Notes under the pieces: generated by a model | Told to the model about the DNA's origin: nothing | Database searches by the model: none | What the model saw: the letters and a program-made list of their open reading frames with translations, nothing else | Part shown: positions 1-8,976 of the stretch, one piece after another | Position numbering within the stretch: position 1 is the stretch's first letter | Layout of the letters: each line of letters begins with the position of its first letter | Made by a program: the position numbers and the translations under genes | Assembly: GCF_015694735.1 (NCBI RefSeq) | Contig: NZ_JADQDP010000001.1 | Span: 496,001-560,000, forward strand | Reading direction: 5' to 3' | Source of the DNA: Hymenobacter properus | GTDB taxonomy: Bacteria; Bacteroidota; Bacteroidia; Cytophagales; Hymenobacteraceae | DNA length: 64,000 nucleotides

Positions 1-2
1 TA

Positions 3-842
3 CTGAGCCTGACGTTTTCAGCTTCGGCCCAGAAAATGGCCAGCTGCTGCGCCCGGCCTGCCGGCAACCTCTCGGCCTCGGCCACCGAAGCCTTTGCCAT
101 GCTGGCCACCGACAAGGACTTCTCGGGCGGCCACGATTCGCCTCTGCCTTATGTGTACGAGGGCGCGGGGCAGGAAATTACCTTCAAAACGCCCGACGGC
201 AGCACCGGCAAAGGCTTCGAAATCAAGAGCGCCAAATCGAGCAACAAGTACCTATTCGTCATCCACGAGTGGTGGGGCCTGAACGACTACATCAAGAAGG
301 AAGCCGCCACCTTCGCCGCGGAGCTGCCCGGCGTCAACGTCATTGCCGTAGACCTCTACGATGGCAAAGTGGCCACCACGCCCGAAGACGCCGGCAAGTA
401 CATGGGCGAGGTGAAAACCGAGCGCGCCGTGGCCATCCTCAAAGGAGCCCAAATGTACGCCGGCCCCAAAGCTCAGTTGGCCAGCATCGGCTGGTGCTTC
501 GGCGGCGGCTGGAGCCTGCAGGAAGCCCTGCTCGGCGGCAAGCAGACGGTGGGCTGTGTCATGTATTACGGCATGCCGGAGAAAGACGTGGCCAAGCTCA
601 AAACCCTGAACTCCGATGTACTGGGCATATTTGCCAGCCAAGACAAGTGGATTAGCCCCGAAGTGGTGGCTCAGTTCAAGAAGGATATGTCGTCGGCCGG
701 CAAGAGCCTCACTGTAGAGAGCTACGATGCCGACCACGCCTTCGCCAACCCCTCTAATCCGAAGTATAAGAAGGAGGACGCCCGCAAGGCGCACGAGCAC
801 GCGCTGGCTTACCTACGCGGCCGCTTCAAGGTGAAAGTGTAG
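3..842 (+). CDS. Dienelactone hydrolase family protein, 5' end outside window
   Basis: Alpha/beta-hydrolase of the dienelactone hydrolase family, probably periplasmic. The frame is open from base 3, before the first ATG at 36, and the residues read there (LTFSASAQK) look like the end of a signal peptide with an A-x-A-Q cleavage site. The true start is therefore probably upstream of the window. The nucleophile motif GWCFGGG has Cys encoded at 495-497, as in dienelactone hydrolases; the acid is likely in ASQDKW and the histidine in DADHAFANP. The substrate cannot be told from sequence; many family members act on other esters or lactones. Followed by a strong terminator. Confidence 0.85.
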   Translation: MSLTFSASAQKMASCCARPAGNLSASATEAFAMLATDKDFSGGHDSPLPYVYEGAGQEITFKTPDGSTGKGFEIKSAKSSNKYLFVIHEWWGLNDYIKKEAATFAAELPGVNVIAVDLYDGKVATTPEDAGKYMGEVKTERAVAILKGAQMYAGPKAQLASIGWCFGGGWSLQEALLGGKQTVGCVMYYGMPEKDVAKLKTLNSDVLGIFASQDKWISPEVVAQFKKDMSSAGKSLTVESYDADHAFANPSNPKYKKEDARKAHEHALAYLRGRFKVKV

Positions 843-861
843 TGTTGGTATTGCCAGATGC

Positions 862-895
862 AAAAAAGCCTTCCTGAACAGGAAGGCTTTTTTTA
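862..895 (+). terminator. Rho-independent terminator
   Basis: Stem AAAAAGCCTTCCTG with its complement CAGGAAGGCTTTTTT, separated by a very short loop and ending in a T run, 20 bases after the hydrolase stop. Confidence 0.85.
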
Positions 896-945
896 TTGCT
901 AATTTGTTGGCCCCTGCTCACTCCTACCAAATTCCCACACCCATC

Positions 946-1416
946 ATGGCCACCCTTCCCGCCCTGCTTTCAGAATACGGCGAAAGCCACCAAAACCCCA
1001 CCAACAAGCTGGTGCACTGGGTGTGCGTGCCGCTGATTATGTTTTCGCTCATCGGTTTGCTGTGGTCGGTGCCGGTGCCAGCCGCCATTGCCGCCATCAG
1101 TCCCTGGCTGAACTGTGGCACGTTGGTGATGGCGCTGGCCTTGCTCTACTACGTGCGGCTGAGCGGGCGGCTGGCCCTAGGCATGGTACTGGTGTGGGTG
1201 GCCATGGCCGCAGCATTGCGCGTGGTGGCAGGCGCGGCAGTGCTACCGCTGTGGGCCATTTGCCTCATCATCTTCGCGCTGGCCTGGGTGGGCCAGTTCT
1301 GGGGCCACAAGGTGGAAGGCAAGAAACCCAGCTTCCTCAAGGACCTGCAGTTTCTGCTCATCGGGCCGCTGTGGCTACTGCACTTCGTGTACCGCCGCCT
1401 GGGCTGGGGGTATTGA
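946..1416 (+). CDS. Mpo1-like (DUF962) membrane protein
   Basis: About 156 residues with four predicted membrane helices. The N-terminal motif ESHQNPTNKLVHW and the later GHKVEGKKPSF carry the conserved histidines and asparagine of the DUF962/Mpo1 family, whose yeast member is an iron-dependent 2-hydroxy fatty acid dioxygenase. A bacterial role in lipid oxidation is inference from the family. ATG at 946 was chosen because homologues start close to this point; an upstream TTG at 904 is in frame but gives an unlikely proline-rich leader. Single gene between a terminator and a palindromic repeat. Confidence 0.8.
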   Translation: MATLPALLSEYGESHQNPTNKLVHWVCVPLIMFSLIGLLWSVPVPAAIAAISPWLNCGTLVMALALLYYVRLSGRLALGMVLVWVAMAAALRVVAGAAVLPLWAICLIIFALAWVGQFWGHKVEGKKPSFLKDLQFLLIGPLWLLHFVYRRLGWGY

Positions 1417-1426
1417 GAAACCACCC

Positions 1427-1506
1427 GTCATCCTGAGCGCAGCGAAAGACCTTCTCACGTCGGAATGTTCTGGCGTGAGAAGGTCCTTCGCTGCGCTCAG
1501 GATGAC
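1427..1506. repeat. Palindromic dispersed repeat, copy 1 (CCTGAG subfamily)
   Basis: Two 33-base arms (1427-1459 and 1474-1506) that are inverted complements with one mismatch, around a 14-base loop. The outer end reads GTCATCCTGAGCGCAGCGAA. Same family as the elements at 3540, 8284, 25435, 29477, 46086, 47906, 60226 and 61390. It lies between the convergent DUF962 and phhA genes, so it may also act as a bidirectional terminator-like hairpin. Confidence 0.9.
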
Positions 1507-1519
1507 AGCCGATTTATTT

Positions 1520-2233
1520 TCAACGGCTTGCCAACATGCCGGCCAACTCCTCTACGCACTCGGTGAGCTGCTCCCAGGCGGGCAGCACGAAGTACTGGTT
1601 TTGGTAGCGGGCGCCAGTTACGGGGGTGCGCAGCACCGTAGCCAGGTCGAATACCGGGCGGGGCGTGTTTTCATTCACGCAGTGGTGAATTTCGCCCGCC
1701 GACGACAAGAGGCCGGCCCCGTAGAGCAACGGCTTGCCCTCATGCTGCACCAGCCCGAATTCGGCCGTGAAGAAATACAGCGCCCACAGCTGCTCCCGGG
1801 CCTTCGAGCCTTCGGGCTGCGCCTGGTAGGCTTGGCCCAGCTCGTGCAGGAAATTGGCCAGGCCTTCATCGAGCAGCATGGGCACGTGGCCGAACAAGTC
1901 GTGGAACAAGTCGGGCTCGGGACTGAAGTCGAAGTTGTGCATGGGCCGGATGCGCGTCACAATCGGGAACTTGCGATCGGCCAGCAGGGCGAAGAAGGCA
2001 GCGGGCTCGAACGGCCGTCCCACGGGCACCAGCTGCCACCCCGTTTCCTCGCGCACCACGGCGCTCAGCTCCGCAATGTCGGGAATGGCCTCGCGCCGGT
2101 AGCCCAGCCGGGCCAGGCCCTGGTTGAACGCCGGGGCGGCCCGCCGGTGCAGCAGGGCGGTCTGGCGGTCGAACAACACTTTCCAGGTGCGTTGGTCTTG
2201 GGTGGCGGCAGCAGAATGCGGGTTGGTGAACAT
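1520..2233 (-). CDS. phhA: Phenylalanine 4-monooxygenase
   Basis: Aromatic amino acid hydroxylase that converts phenylalanine to tyrosine with a pterin cofactor, Fe(II) and O2. The 237-residue catalytic domain has no N-terminal ACT regulatory domain, as usual for bacterial enzymes. Iron ligands are visible: His111 and His116 in HDLFGH and Glu158 in FFTAEFGL. Start chosen at ATG 2233; the frame extends upstream to 2296 but that part encodes the terminator region. Lies downstream of the trp/aroF cluster on the same strand, but has its own likely promoter, leader ORF and terminator hairpin (2280-2478), suggesting independent control. Confidence 0.93.
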   Translation of the reverse strand: MFTNPHSAAATQDQRTWKVLFDRQTALLHRRAAPAFNQGLARLGYRREAIPDIAELSAVVREETGWQLVPVGRPFEPAAFFALLADRKFPIVTRIRPMHNFDFSPEPDLFHDLFGHVPMLLDEGLANFLHELGQAYQAQPEGSKAREQLWALYFFTAEFGLVQHEGKPLLYGAGLLSSAGEIHHCVNENTPRPVFDLATVLRTPVTGARYQNQYFVLPAWEQLTECVEELAGMLASR

Positions 2234-2279
2234 AGCTAGTTGAGCAAGGTAGTTGGTAAGAGAAAGGACAGGTCGGGCG

Positions 2280-2316
2280 AAAAAAAAGCCCGACATCCTT
2301 TCGGATTCGGGCTTTT
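2280..2316 (-). terminator. Terminator hairpin in the phhA leader (possible attenuator)
   Basis: On the minus strand AAAAGCCCGAATCC pairs with GGAT-G-TCGGGCTTTT across a GAAA tetraloop (14 pairs, one bulged G), followed by a run of T. It ends 47 bases before the phhA start, so it must be read through or prevented for phhA expression from the upstream promoter. A CCCGAC stretch just upstream (about 2334-2339) could pair with GTCGGG of the 3' arm as an anti-terminator. It could alternatively be the ordinary terminator of aroF. Confidence 0.75.
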
Positions 2317-2341
2317 GAAGGTTACAGTCGAAAGTCGGGTT

Positions 2342-2440
2342 TCATGCCTTTTCTTCCGGTAGCGCCAATCGCAGCCCGTGTCCGCCCTGTTTGCAGGGGG
2401 TCATCTGGTAATTAAAGCAATTGACGAATAGGTGGCGCAT
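2342..2440 (-). CDS. Possible 32-residue leader peptide of phhA
   Basis: Short ORF starting at ATG 2440 only a few bases after a good promoter -7 box and ending 25 bases before the terminator hairpin. Its N-terminal part, MRHLFVNCFNYQM, holds two Phe codons and one Tyr codon within seven residues. Its TGA overlaps the ATG of a second tiny ORF (MKPDFRL, 2322-2345). Position between promoter and terminator, directly before a phenylalanine enzyme, resembles an amino-acid sensing leader. Whether it is translated is unknown; it may be chance. Confidence 0.4.
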   Translation of the reverse strand: MRHLFVNCFNYQMTPCKQGGHGLRLALPEEKA

Positions 2441-2448
2441 GATTGGGA

Positions 2449-2478
2449 CGAATGTAGGGAGGTTTTCCGGAAATGCAA
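2449..2478 (-). promoter_or_regulatory. Probable Bacteroidota promoter for the phhA leader
   Basis: Minus-strand TTG (2476-2478), a 19-base spacer, then TACATTCG (2449-2456), one base from the TAnnTTTG -7 consensus. Transcription would begin almost at the ATG of the leader ORF at 2440. Confidence 0.55.
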
Positions 2479-2502
2479 GCATTCCGCTTCATTAATTTTT
2501 CG

Positions 2503-3507
2503 CTATTCCAGCTCGCCACGCAACTGGTACACGCGGCGCAGGTTGCGAATCAGCCGCGCCGACTCGTCGAAGTCCAGCGTCTGGGCGCCGTCCGAAGCGG
2601 CGGTTTCGGGCGTTTCGTGGGTTTCGTACACGATGCCGTCGGCCCCGGCCAGCACGCCGGCCAAAGCCATCTGAGGCACAAACTCCCGGATGCCAATCCC
2701 GTGTGAGGGGTCAACAATAACCGGCAGGTGGCTTTTCGCCTTAAGAATGGGCACTGCGTTCAAATCCAAGGTATTGCGGCTGGCCGTTTCGAAGGTGCGA
2801 ATGCCGCGCTCGCAGAGAATCAGCTTCTCGTTGCCACCCGAAAACACGTACTCAGCCGACGACAACAGCTCCTCGATGGTGCCCGAAATGCCGCGCTTGA
2901 GCAGCACAGGCTTGTCGACACCGCCCAGCGCGTCGAGCAGATTGAAGTTCTGGGTGTTGCGGGCGCCCACCTGGAACACGTCCACGTAGTCGTGCATTTC
3001 CTCTACCTGCGACACCTGCATCACCTCGGTCACGATTTTGATGCCCCGTTCGCGGGCCATGCGGTGGAATACCTTCAGCCCTTCCATGCCCAAGCCGCGG
3101 AAGGCGTAGGGCGATGAGCGGGGCTTGAACACACCGCCGCGCATCAGCCGCACATCGTTTTCGAGCAGGTGGGCCATCACCTTTTCCATCTGGGCCTCAC
3201 TCTCGATGCTGCAAGGGCCGGCGCAGATGGCCAGTGAGCCCTCGCCGATGGTCACGCCGTCGCCCAGGTCGAGCACAGTGGGCTGCACGCGCCACTTGCG
3301 GCTCACCAGCTTGTAATCGTCGCTCACGCGGTGCACGTCGCGCACGCCCGGCAGCTGGCCGATGGTGCGGATGTCAAATTCCTGCTTGCCGATGGCCACC
3401 AGGTAGTGCGCGTGCTGGGTGGTGACTTCGGTGGCCTTGTAGCCCTGCTGCTTCAGGTGCTCGGTGATGGCGGCAACGGAAGCGTTTTTTTCGAGTTGGA
3501 TTATCAC
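2503..3507 (-). CDS. aroF: 3-deoxy-7-phosphoheptulonate (DAHP) synthase
   Basis: First enzyme of the shikimate pathway, joining phosphoenolpyruvate and erythrose 4-phosphate. At 334 residues it matches the AroF type with an N-terminal regulatory domain (about 1-70) before the TIM barrel. Visible motifs include AGPCSIES, RGGVFKPRSSPYAFRG, LLKRG and VDPSHGIG, which hold metal and phosphate ligands. Start is GTG at 3507; no in-frame ATG lies nearby upstream. Located 147 bases after trpA on the same strand, with repeat copy 2 filling most of that gap, so it is probably read from the trp promoter, feeding the pathway it sits next to. Confidence 0.93.
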   Translation of the reverse strand: MIIQLEKNASVAAITEHLKQQGYKATEVTTQHAHYLVAIGKQEFDIRTIGQLPGVRDVHRVSDDYKLVSRKWRVQPTVLDLGDGVTIGEGSLAICAGPCSIESEAQMEKVMAHLLENDVRLMRGGVFKPRSSPYAFRGLGMEGLKVFHRMARERGIKIVTEVMQVSQVEEMHDYVDVFQVGARNTQNFNLLDALGGVDKPVLLKRGISGTIEELLSSAEYVFSGGNEKLILCERGIRTFETASRNTLDLNAVPILKAKSHLPVIVDPSHGIGIREFVPQMALAGVLAGADGIVYETHETPETAASDGAQTLDFDESARLIRNLRRVYQLRGELE

Positions 3508-3539
3508 GGTGGAAGTTGCTTTGGATTAATTTTTTGCCT

Positions 3540-3639
3540 GTCATCCTGAGTGCAGCGAAGGACCTTTTCACGACTGCGCAAGTAAAATTGCCACTTATCG
3601 TTCAGCGGTGACAAGGTCCTTCGCACTGCTCAGGATGAC
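3540..3639. repeat. Palindromic dispersed repeat, copy 2 (CCTGAG subfamily)
   Basis: Outer arms GTCATCCTGAG-T-GCAGCGAAGGACCTT and the complementary AAGGTCCTTCGCA-CTG-CTCAGGATGAC, around a loop of about 45 bases. It occupies the gap between trpA and aroF, leaving only 32 bases before the aroF start, too short for a normal separate promoter. Confidence 0.9.
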
Positions 3640-3654
3640 AATTGCTTATGGTCA

Positions 3655-4434
3655 CTATGCCTGCCGGATTCCTCGCACAAAGCGGGCGGCCGCCGCCGGC
3701 GCATCGTCGGCCCCATCCAGCGCCCGAATGAGGGCGGAGCCAATGATGGCGCCATTGGCATACTGGCAGGCGCGGTCGAAGCCGGCTTTGTCGGCAATGC
3801 CGAAGCCGATGAGACGCGGATTCTTCAGGTTCATGCCCGCGATGCGCTCGAAATACTGCTGTTGGGCTTCGGCATCAGGCAAAGTGGTACCACCCGTGGT
3901 GCCGGGGCCCGACACGAGGTAGAGAAAGGCATCCGACAGCGCATCGAGTCGGCGAATACGCTCTTCCGAGGTTTGCGGCGTGATGAGGAAAACGGCTTTC
4001 AGTCCGTATTGCTGGAACAGCGCGTGGTACTGCTCCTCGTATTCATCAAGGGGTAAATCAGGCAGAATGAGGCCGTCAACGCCCACTTCTGCGGCGCGCT
4101 TCAAGAAGTTTTCGATGCCAAACTGCATCACCGGGTTAAGGTAGCCCATGAGCAGCACGGGCGTAGTGGGCACTGCCGTCCGCAATTCCTTTAACTGCTC
4201 AAACAGCACCGGCAGGTTCATGCCATTGGCCAGGGCCACTGTGCTGCTCCCCTGAATGACCGGACCATCGGCCAGCGGGTCGGAGAAGGGCATGCCGATT
4301 TCCAGGATGTCGGCTCCGGCTTCTACCAGGGCTTTCGCTAGTGGAATGGTGTCGTGCAGGCTGGGGTAGCCCGCGGTGAAATAGGTATTCAGCAGGTTTT
4401 GCTTGCTGGCAAAGGCTTGGGCAATTCTATTCAT
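3655..4434 (-). CDS. trpA: Tryptophan synthase alpha subunit
   Basis: Cleaves indole-3-glycerol phosphate to indole and glyceraldehyde 3-phosphate and passes indole to TrpB. The catalytic glutamate is in ILEIGMPFSDPLADGP and the aspartate in LILPDLPLDEYE; the phosphate site includes GFGIADKAG. Length is about 259 residues, normal for the family. Start chosen at ATG 4434, which begins the conserved MNRIAQAF and lies 7 bases after trpB; an upstream frame extension to 4494 would overlap trpB. Last trp gene of the operon. Confidence 0.95.
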   Translation of the reverse strand: MNRIAQAFASKQNLLNTYFTAGYPSLHDTIPLAKALVEAGADILEIGMPFSDPLADGPVIQGSSTVALANGMNLPVLFEQLKELRTAVPTTPVLLMGYLNPVMQFGIENFLKRAAEVGVDGLILPDLPLDEYEEQYHALFQQYGLKAVFLITPQTSEERIRRLDALSDAFLYLVSGPGTTGGTTLPDAEAQQQYFERIAGMNLKNPRLIGFGIADKAGFDRACQYANGAIIGSALIRALDGADDAPAAAARFVRGIRQA

Positions 4435-4441
4435 CTCTGCG

Positions 4442-5640
<1,199 letters not shown>

Positions 5641-5644
<4 letters not shown>

Positions 5645-6372
5645 AGAAAGGAAGCGCCGGAGCGCAGTTGCGTGAGCATTTGGGCCAGGCGGGTGGCATT
5701 TTTCACGCCCGGCGCAGTTTCAAATCCACTGTTTAAATCGACGCCGGCCAGGCCGGGCAGGCGCAGCGCCGCCAGTTCGGCAGCGTGTTCCAGGCCCAGG
5801 CCGCCGGCCAGGAAATAGGGCACGGGCAGGTTGTAGCCTTGAAGCAATTTCCAATTGAAAACGAGGCCATTGCCGCCGGGTGCAGCCCCTTTGGCATCAA
5901 AGAGAAAATAGTCGCAATGCGGCACATAAGGCAGCAGCGCAGCAAAATCAACCGCCTCCCCTACCGAAAAGGCTTTCATCACCAGCAGCCCTGCTTCGCT
6001 CAGCGCGGCGCACTGGGCGGGTGTTTCGTGGCCGTGCAGCTGCACCGCCGCCAAGCCAAAGTGCTCCGCGGTTTGCAGAATATGGTCGGTGGTTTCGTTC
6101 ACAAAAACGCCCACTTTCCAAATAGCGGGTGGCAGCGCCTGCAACTGCTCTGGCACCAGCGCCGCGCCCACGAAGCGCGGTGAAGCCGGCGCGAAAATGA
6201 ACCCCAGAAAATCCGGTTTCAGCGCGGCCACCTTGGTTAGCGCATCGGCGTCGCGCATGCCACACACCTTTACCAGCAGCCGCGGCGGAGCATCCGCGCC
6301 GGTTGGCGCCGAGGCACCGGCCACACCAGTGGCCTGGACAAGAGCGGCCAGGTTGGGGCGAGGGGTTTTCAT
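5641..6372 (-). CDS. trpF: Phosphoribosylanthranilate isomerase
   Basis: Third step of tryptophan synthesis from anthranilate. The barrel begins at VKVCGMRD, containing the catalytic cysteine, and ends with GVDLNSGFE, containing the catalytic aspartate. About 243 residues, roughly 30 longer than usual because of an Ala/Pro-rich N-terminal tail that has no known role. Start at ATG 6372 was preferred to the longer frame at 6387; an internal start nearer the barrel cannot be excluded. Overlaps trpB by four bases. Confidence 0.93.
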
Positions 6373-6392
6373 GATGCTTTTAAGCAAGAGGA

Positions 6393-7211
6393 TTATGCTG
6401 GGACCGTCGTTTTGGGCAAGGCCACCAGTTCCTGCACCAGCGCGGCGCAGGCCCGCTCGGGCCGAGCGTGTCGCATGAACGCCTCGCCCAGCAGAAAGCC
6501 CCGGTAGCCGGCTGCGCGCAGCTGCCCAATAGCCTGGGCGCTGGAAATGCCGCTTTCCGATACTTTCACAAACTCCGCCGGGATGGCCTCCGCCAGCGCC
6601 AACGAGGTATCCAAGCTCAGGCTGAAGTCGTGCAGGTTACGGTTGTTGACGCCAATGAGGCTGACCGCGTCGGCGTTGGCCGAGCGGGCCAGTTCCTCGG
6701 CGTCGTGCACTTCAAGCAGCACTTCCAGGCCCAGGGAGCGGGCAAGCCGCCCCAGCCGGTCAATTTCCGCCGGCGCGAGCACGGCCGCAATCAGCAGCAC
6801 GGCATCGGCCCCGATGCTTTTGGCTTCGAGCACCTGGTACTCGTCAACCACAAAATCCTTGCGCAGGATGGGGCAGAAATTGAAGCGCCGGGCCGTGGTC
6901 AGGTCCTCGTTCTGGCCACCAAAAAATTCGGCATCGGTGAGGACCGACAGCGCCGCCGCACCAGCCTGCATGTAGCCCAGCGTGGTGCGCTCCACGGGGG
7001 CGTAGCGGTTTATCCAGCCCTTGGAGGGCGACTTGCGTTTGAATTCGGCAATAAGGCCGCTGCTGTTGGCCCGCGTGAGGTACTGGCGCAGCGACAGCGG
7101 CTGCGCATTGAAATACAAGCTGCTTTCCAGCAATTTAACGGGCCGCAGCTCGCGGCGGGAAGCAATTTCCTTGCGCTTGTGGGCGACGATGGTATCGAGG
7201 ATGGTGGACAT
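6393..7211 (-). CDS. trpC: Indole-3-glycerol phosphate synthase
   Basis: Closes the indole ring from carboxyphenylaminodeoxyribulose phosphate. Motifs FKRKSPSKG (catalytic lysine), LRKDFVVDEYQ, GVNNRNL and VSESGI are all present. About 272 residues. ATG 7211 begins the conserved MSTILDTIVAHKRKE segment; the upstream in-frame start at 7238 adds nine unconserved residues. Separate from trpF, not fused as in enterobacteria. Confidence 0.95.
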   Translation of the reverse strand: MSTILDTIVAHKRKEIASRRELRPVKLLESSLYFNAQPLSLRQYLTRANSSGLIAEFKRKSPSKGWINRYAPVERTTLGYMQAGAAALSVLTDAEFFGGQNEDLTTARRFNFCPILRKDFVVDEYQVLEAKSIGADAVLLIAAVLAPAEIDRLGRLARSLGLEVLLEVHDAEELARSANADAVSLIGVNNRNLHDFSLSLDTSLALAEAIPAEFVKVSESGISSAQAIGQLRAAGYRGFLLGEAFMRHARPERACAALVQELVALPKTTVPA

Positions 7212-7258
7212 TACTTTATGGAAGTGAGGAATGGACAATCAACTTGTCGTCCTGCTTT

Positions 7259-8254
7259 TTACTTGATGGAAAGCATTGTTTCAAACGCTCGTTTCGCTGC
7301 GCCCGAGTCCAGCGACTCGCGGCTTTGGGCCAGGGCAGCTTCCCAGGTAAGCTCAGGGCGGGCGCACTGCAAGGCCAGGGCCGCATTGGCCGTCACGACG
7401 CTGCGCTGCGCCACGCTGCCCCTGCCGGACAATACGTCGAAAAACAGTTCGGCGGCGGCTTCCACCGTGCTTCCGCCGGCCAGGTCGGTAGCCGTGCAGG
7501 CAGCCAGGCCCAAGGTTTCAGGCGTTAGCAGACGCTCTCCGGCAAAGGAAGAAACCACCTTGGCCGGGCCGGTGAGGGCCAGCTCGTCGTAGCCATCGAG
7601 GGCGTGCACCACGGCGTAGCGCGTGCCGGTGGGCTGCATGAGGTAGTGGTAAAGGCGCTGCAACTCTAGGCTAAACACGCCCAGCAGCTGGGCCGCGGGC
7701 CGGGCCGGGTTCACCAGCGGGCCGAGGATGTTGAAGAAGGTGCGCAGGCCCAACTCCCGCCGCACCGGCCCGGCGTGGCGCATGGCCGGATGGAAAGCGG
7801 GCGCGTGCAAAAAGCAGATGCCCGCCCGGTCGAGCTGCCGCCGCAGCTGGTCGGGGCCGGCCTCAAAATCGTAGCCGAAATGAGCCAGCACGTTGGAAGC
7901 GCCCGACACCGACGACACCCCGAAGTTGCCGTGCTTGGCCACCTTCACCCCCGCCCCGGCCACAATGAAGCAAGCCAGCGTAGAGATGTTGAGCGTGTTT
8001 TTGCCGTCGCCACCCGTCCCTACAATATCCAGCACCTCGTGGGTGCCCAGCTGCGGGTCGCGGCTGAGGTCGAGCAAAGCCTGACGGAAGCCGGCCAGCT
8101 CGGCCACGGTGATGGGCCGCATGCGGTACACCGCCAGGAAGGCCGCCGTTTCGGCTGGGTTGGCGCCACCCTCGCCCAGTTGGCGCATGGCGGCGTGGGC
8201 CTCGGCGTGGGTCAGGGGCTGGTGGTCGAAAAGCTTGGTGAGAATCTGTTTCAA
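7259..8254 (-). CDS. trpD: Anthranilate phosphoribosyltransferase
   Basis: Transfers phosphoribose from PRPP to anthranilate. 331 residues. The PRPP site GTGGDGKNTLNIST and the later KHGNFGVSS are clear. Stands alone, not fused to TrpG. The gap to trpG upstream is occupied by repeat copy 3. Confidence 0.96.
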   Translation of the reverse strand: MKQILTKLFDHQPLTHAEAHAAMRQLGEGGANPAETAAFLAVYRMRPITVAELAGFRQALLDLSRDPQLGTHEVLDIVGTGGDGKNTLNISTLACFIVAGAGVKVAKHGNFGVSSVSGASNVLAHFGYDFEAGPDQLRRQLDRAGICFLHAPAFHPAMRHAGPVRRELGLRTFFNILGPLVNPARPAAQLLGVFSLELQRLYHYLMQPTGTRYAVVHALDGYDELALTGPAKVVSSFAGERLLTPETLGLAACTATDLAGGSTVEAAAELFFDVLSGRGSVAQRSVVTANAALALQCARPELTWEAALAQSRESLDSGAAKRAFETMLSIK

Positions 8255-8283
8255 GCGTTTGGGATGGCCATGGGCCTTTGAAC

Positions 8284-8378
8284 GTCATGCTGAGCGAAGC
8301 CGAAGCATTTCTACCGCTTCGTTTCAGCACGATTAATTACTGTTGAGGTAGTGATGCTTCGGCTTCGCTCAGCATGAC
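8284..8378. repeat. Palindromic dispersed repeat, copy 3 (GCTGAG subfamily), inside the trp operon
   Basis: Outer arms GTCATGCTGAGCGAAGCCGA and its complement TCGGCTTCGCTCAGCATGAC, extended by AAGCAT/ATGCTT. Lies between trpG (ends 8399) and trpD (starts 8254), so the trp transcript must carry a large hairpin here. Confidence 0.9.
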
Positions 8379-8398
8379 CACCTATTTGCTGCATATAG

Positions 8399-8968
8399 CT
8401 ACGCCAGCCAGTTGGCCAGCATCTGGGCACCGTGCTCGGTGAGGATGCTTTCGGGGTGAAACTGCACCCCGCGCACGTCAAACTCGCGGTGGCGGAAGGC
8501 CAGTACTTCGCCGTTGGCGTCGCGGGCGGTTACTTCCAGAGTGGCGGGCACTGACTCAGGCCTCACCGCCCAGGAGTGGTAGCGCCCTACCTGAAACCGC
8601 TCGGGCAGGCCGGCAAATAGCCGCTCATTAGGCACGGTCACTTCAGCTTCATTGGCCACGCCATGCAGCACGGCCGGAATGTTGTACAGCTCGGCGCCAA
8701 AGCTTTCAGCCAGGCCCTGATGGCCCAGGCACACGCCCAAAATCCGTTTAGTAGGCGCGTATTGCTTGATGATGGCCGGCATTAGGCCCGCCTCGGCCGG
8801 CACGCCGGGGCCAGGCGAAAGCAGGATGGCGTCGTAATCTGCCACGGCTTCCAGCGTGAGCTGGTCGTTGCGCACCACCGTCAGGTAGGGGCCGTGACCA
8901 AGTTCGCGCAGCAGCTGCACCAGGTTGTAGGTGAAGGAGTCGTAGTTATCGAGAACGAGAATTTTCAT
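8399..8968 (-). CDS. trpG: Anthranilate synthase component II (glutamine amidotransferase)
   Basis: Class I glutamine amidotransferase that supplies ammonia to TrpE. The catalytic cysteine is in LGVCLGHQ, the His-Glu pair in QFHPES, and the oxyanion region in SPGPGVP. About 189 residues. ATG 8968 gives the typical MKILVLDNYDSFTYNLV start; ATG 8974 and GTG 8977 are possible alternatives. Follows trpE with a gap of under ten bases. Confidence 0.95.
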   Translation of the reverse strand: MKILVLDNYDSFTYNLVQLLRELGHGPYLTVVRNDQLTLEAVADYDAILLSPGPGVPAEAGLMPAIIKQYAPTKRILGVCLGHQGLAESFGAELYNIPAVLHGVANEAEVTVPNERLFAGLPERFQVGRYHSWAVRPESVPATLEVTARDANGEVLAFRHREFDVRGVQFHPESILTEHGAQMLANWLA

Positions 8969-8976
8969 GGTCATCA

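Noticed and set aside
1475..2239. Plus-strand frame beginning MRRSFAALRMT
   Set aside because: Its start is the translated arm of the palindromic repeat and the rest is antisense to phhA; this string is a common false start derived from the repeat.
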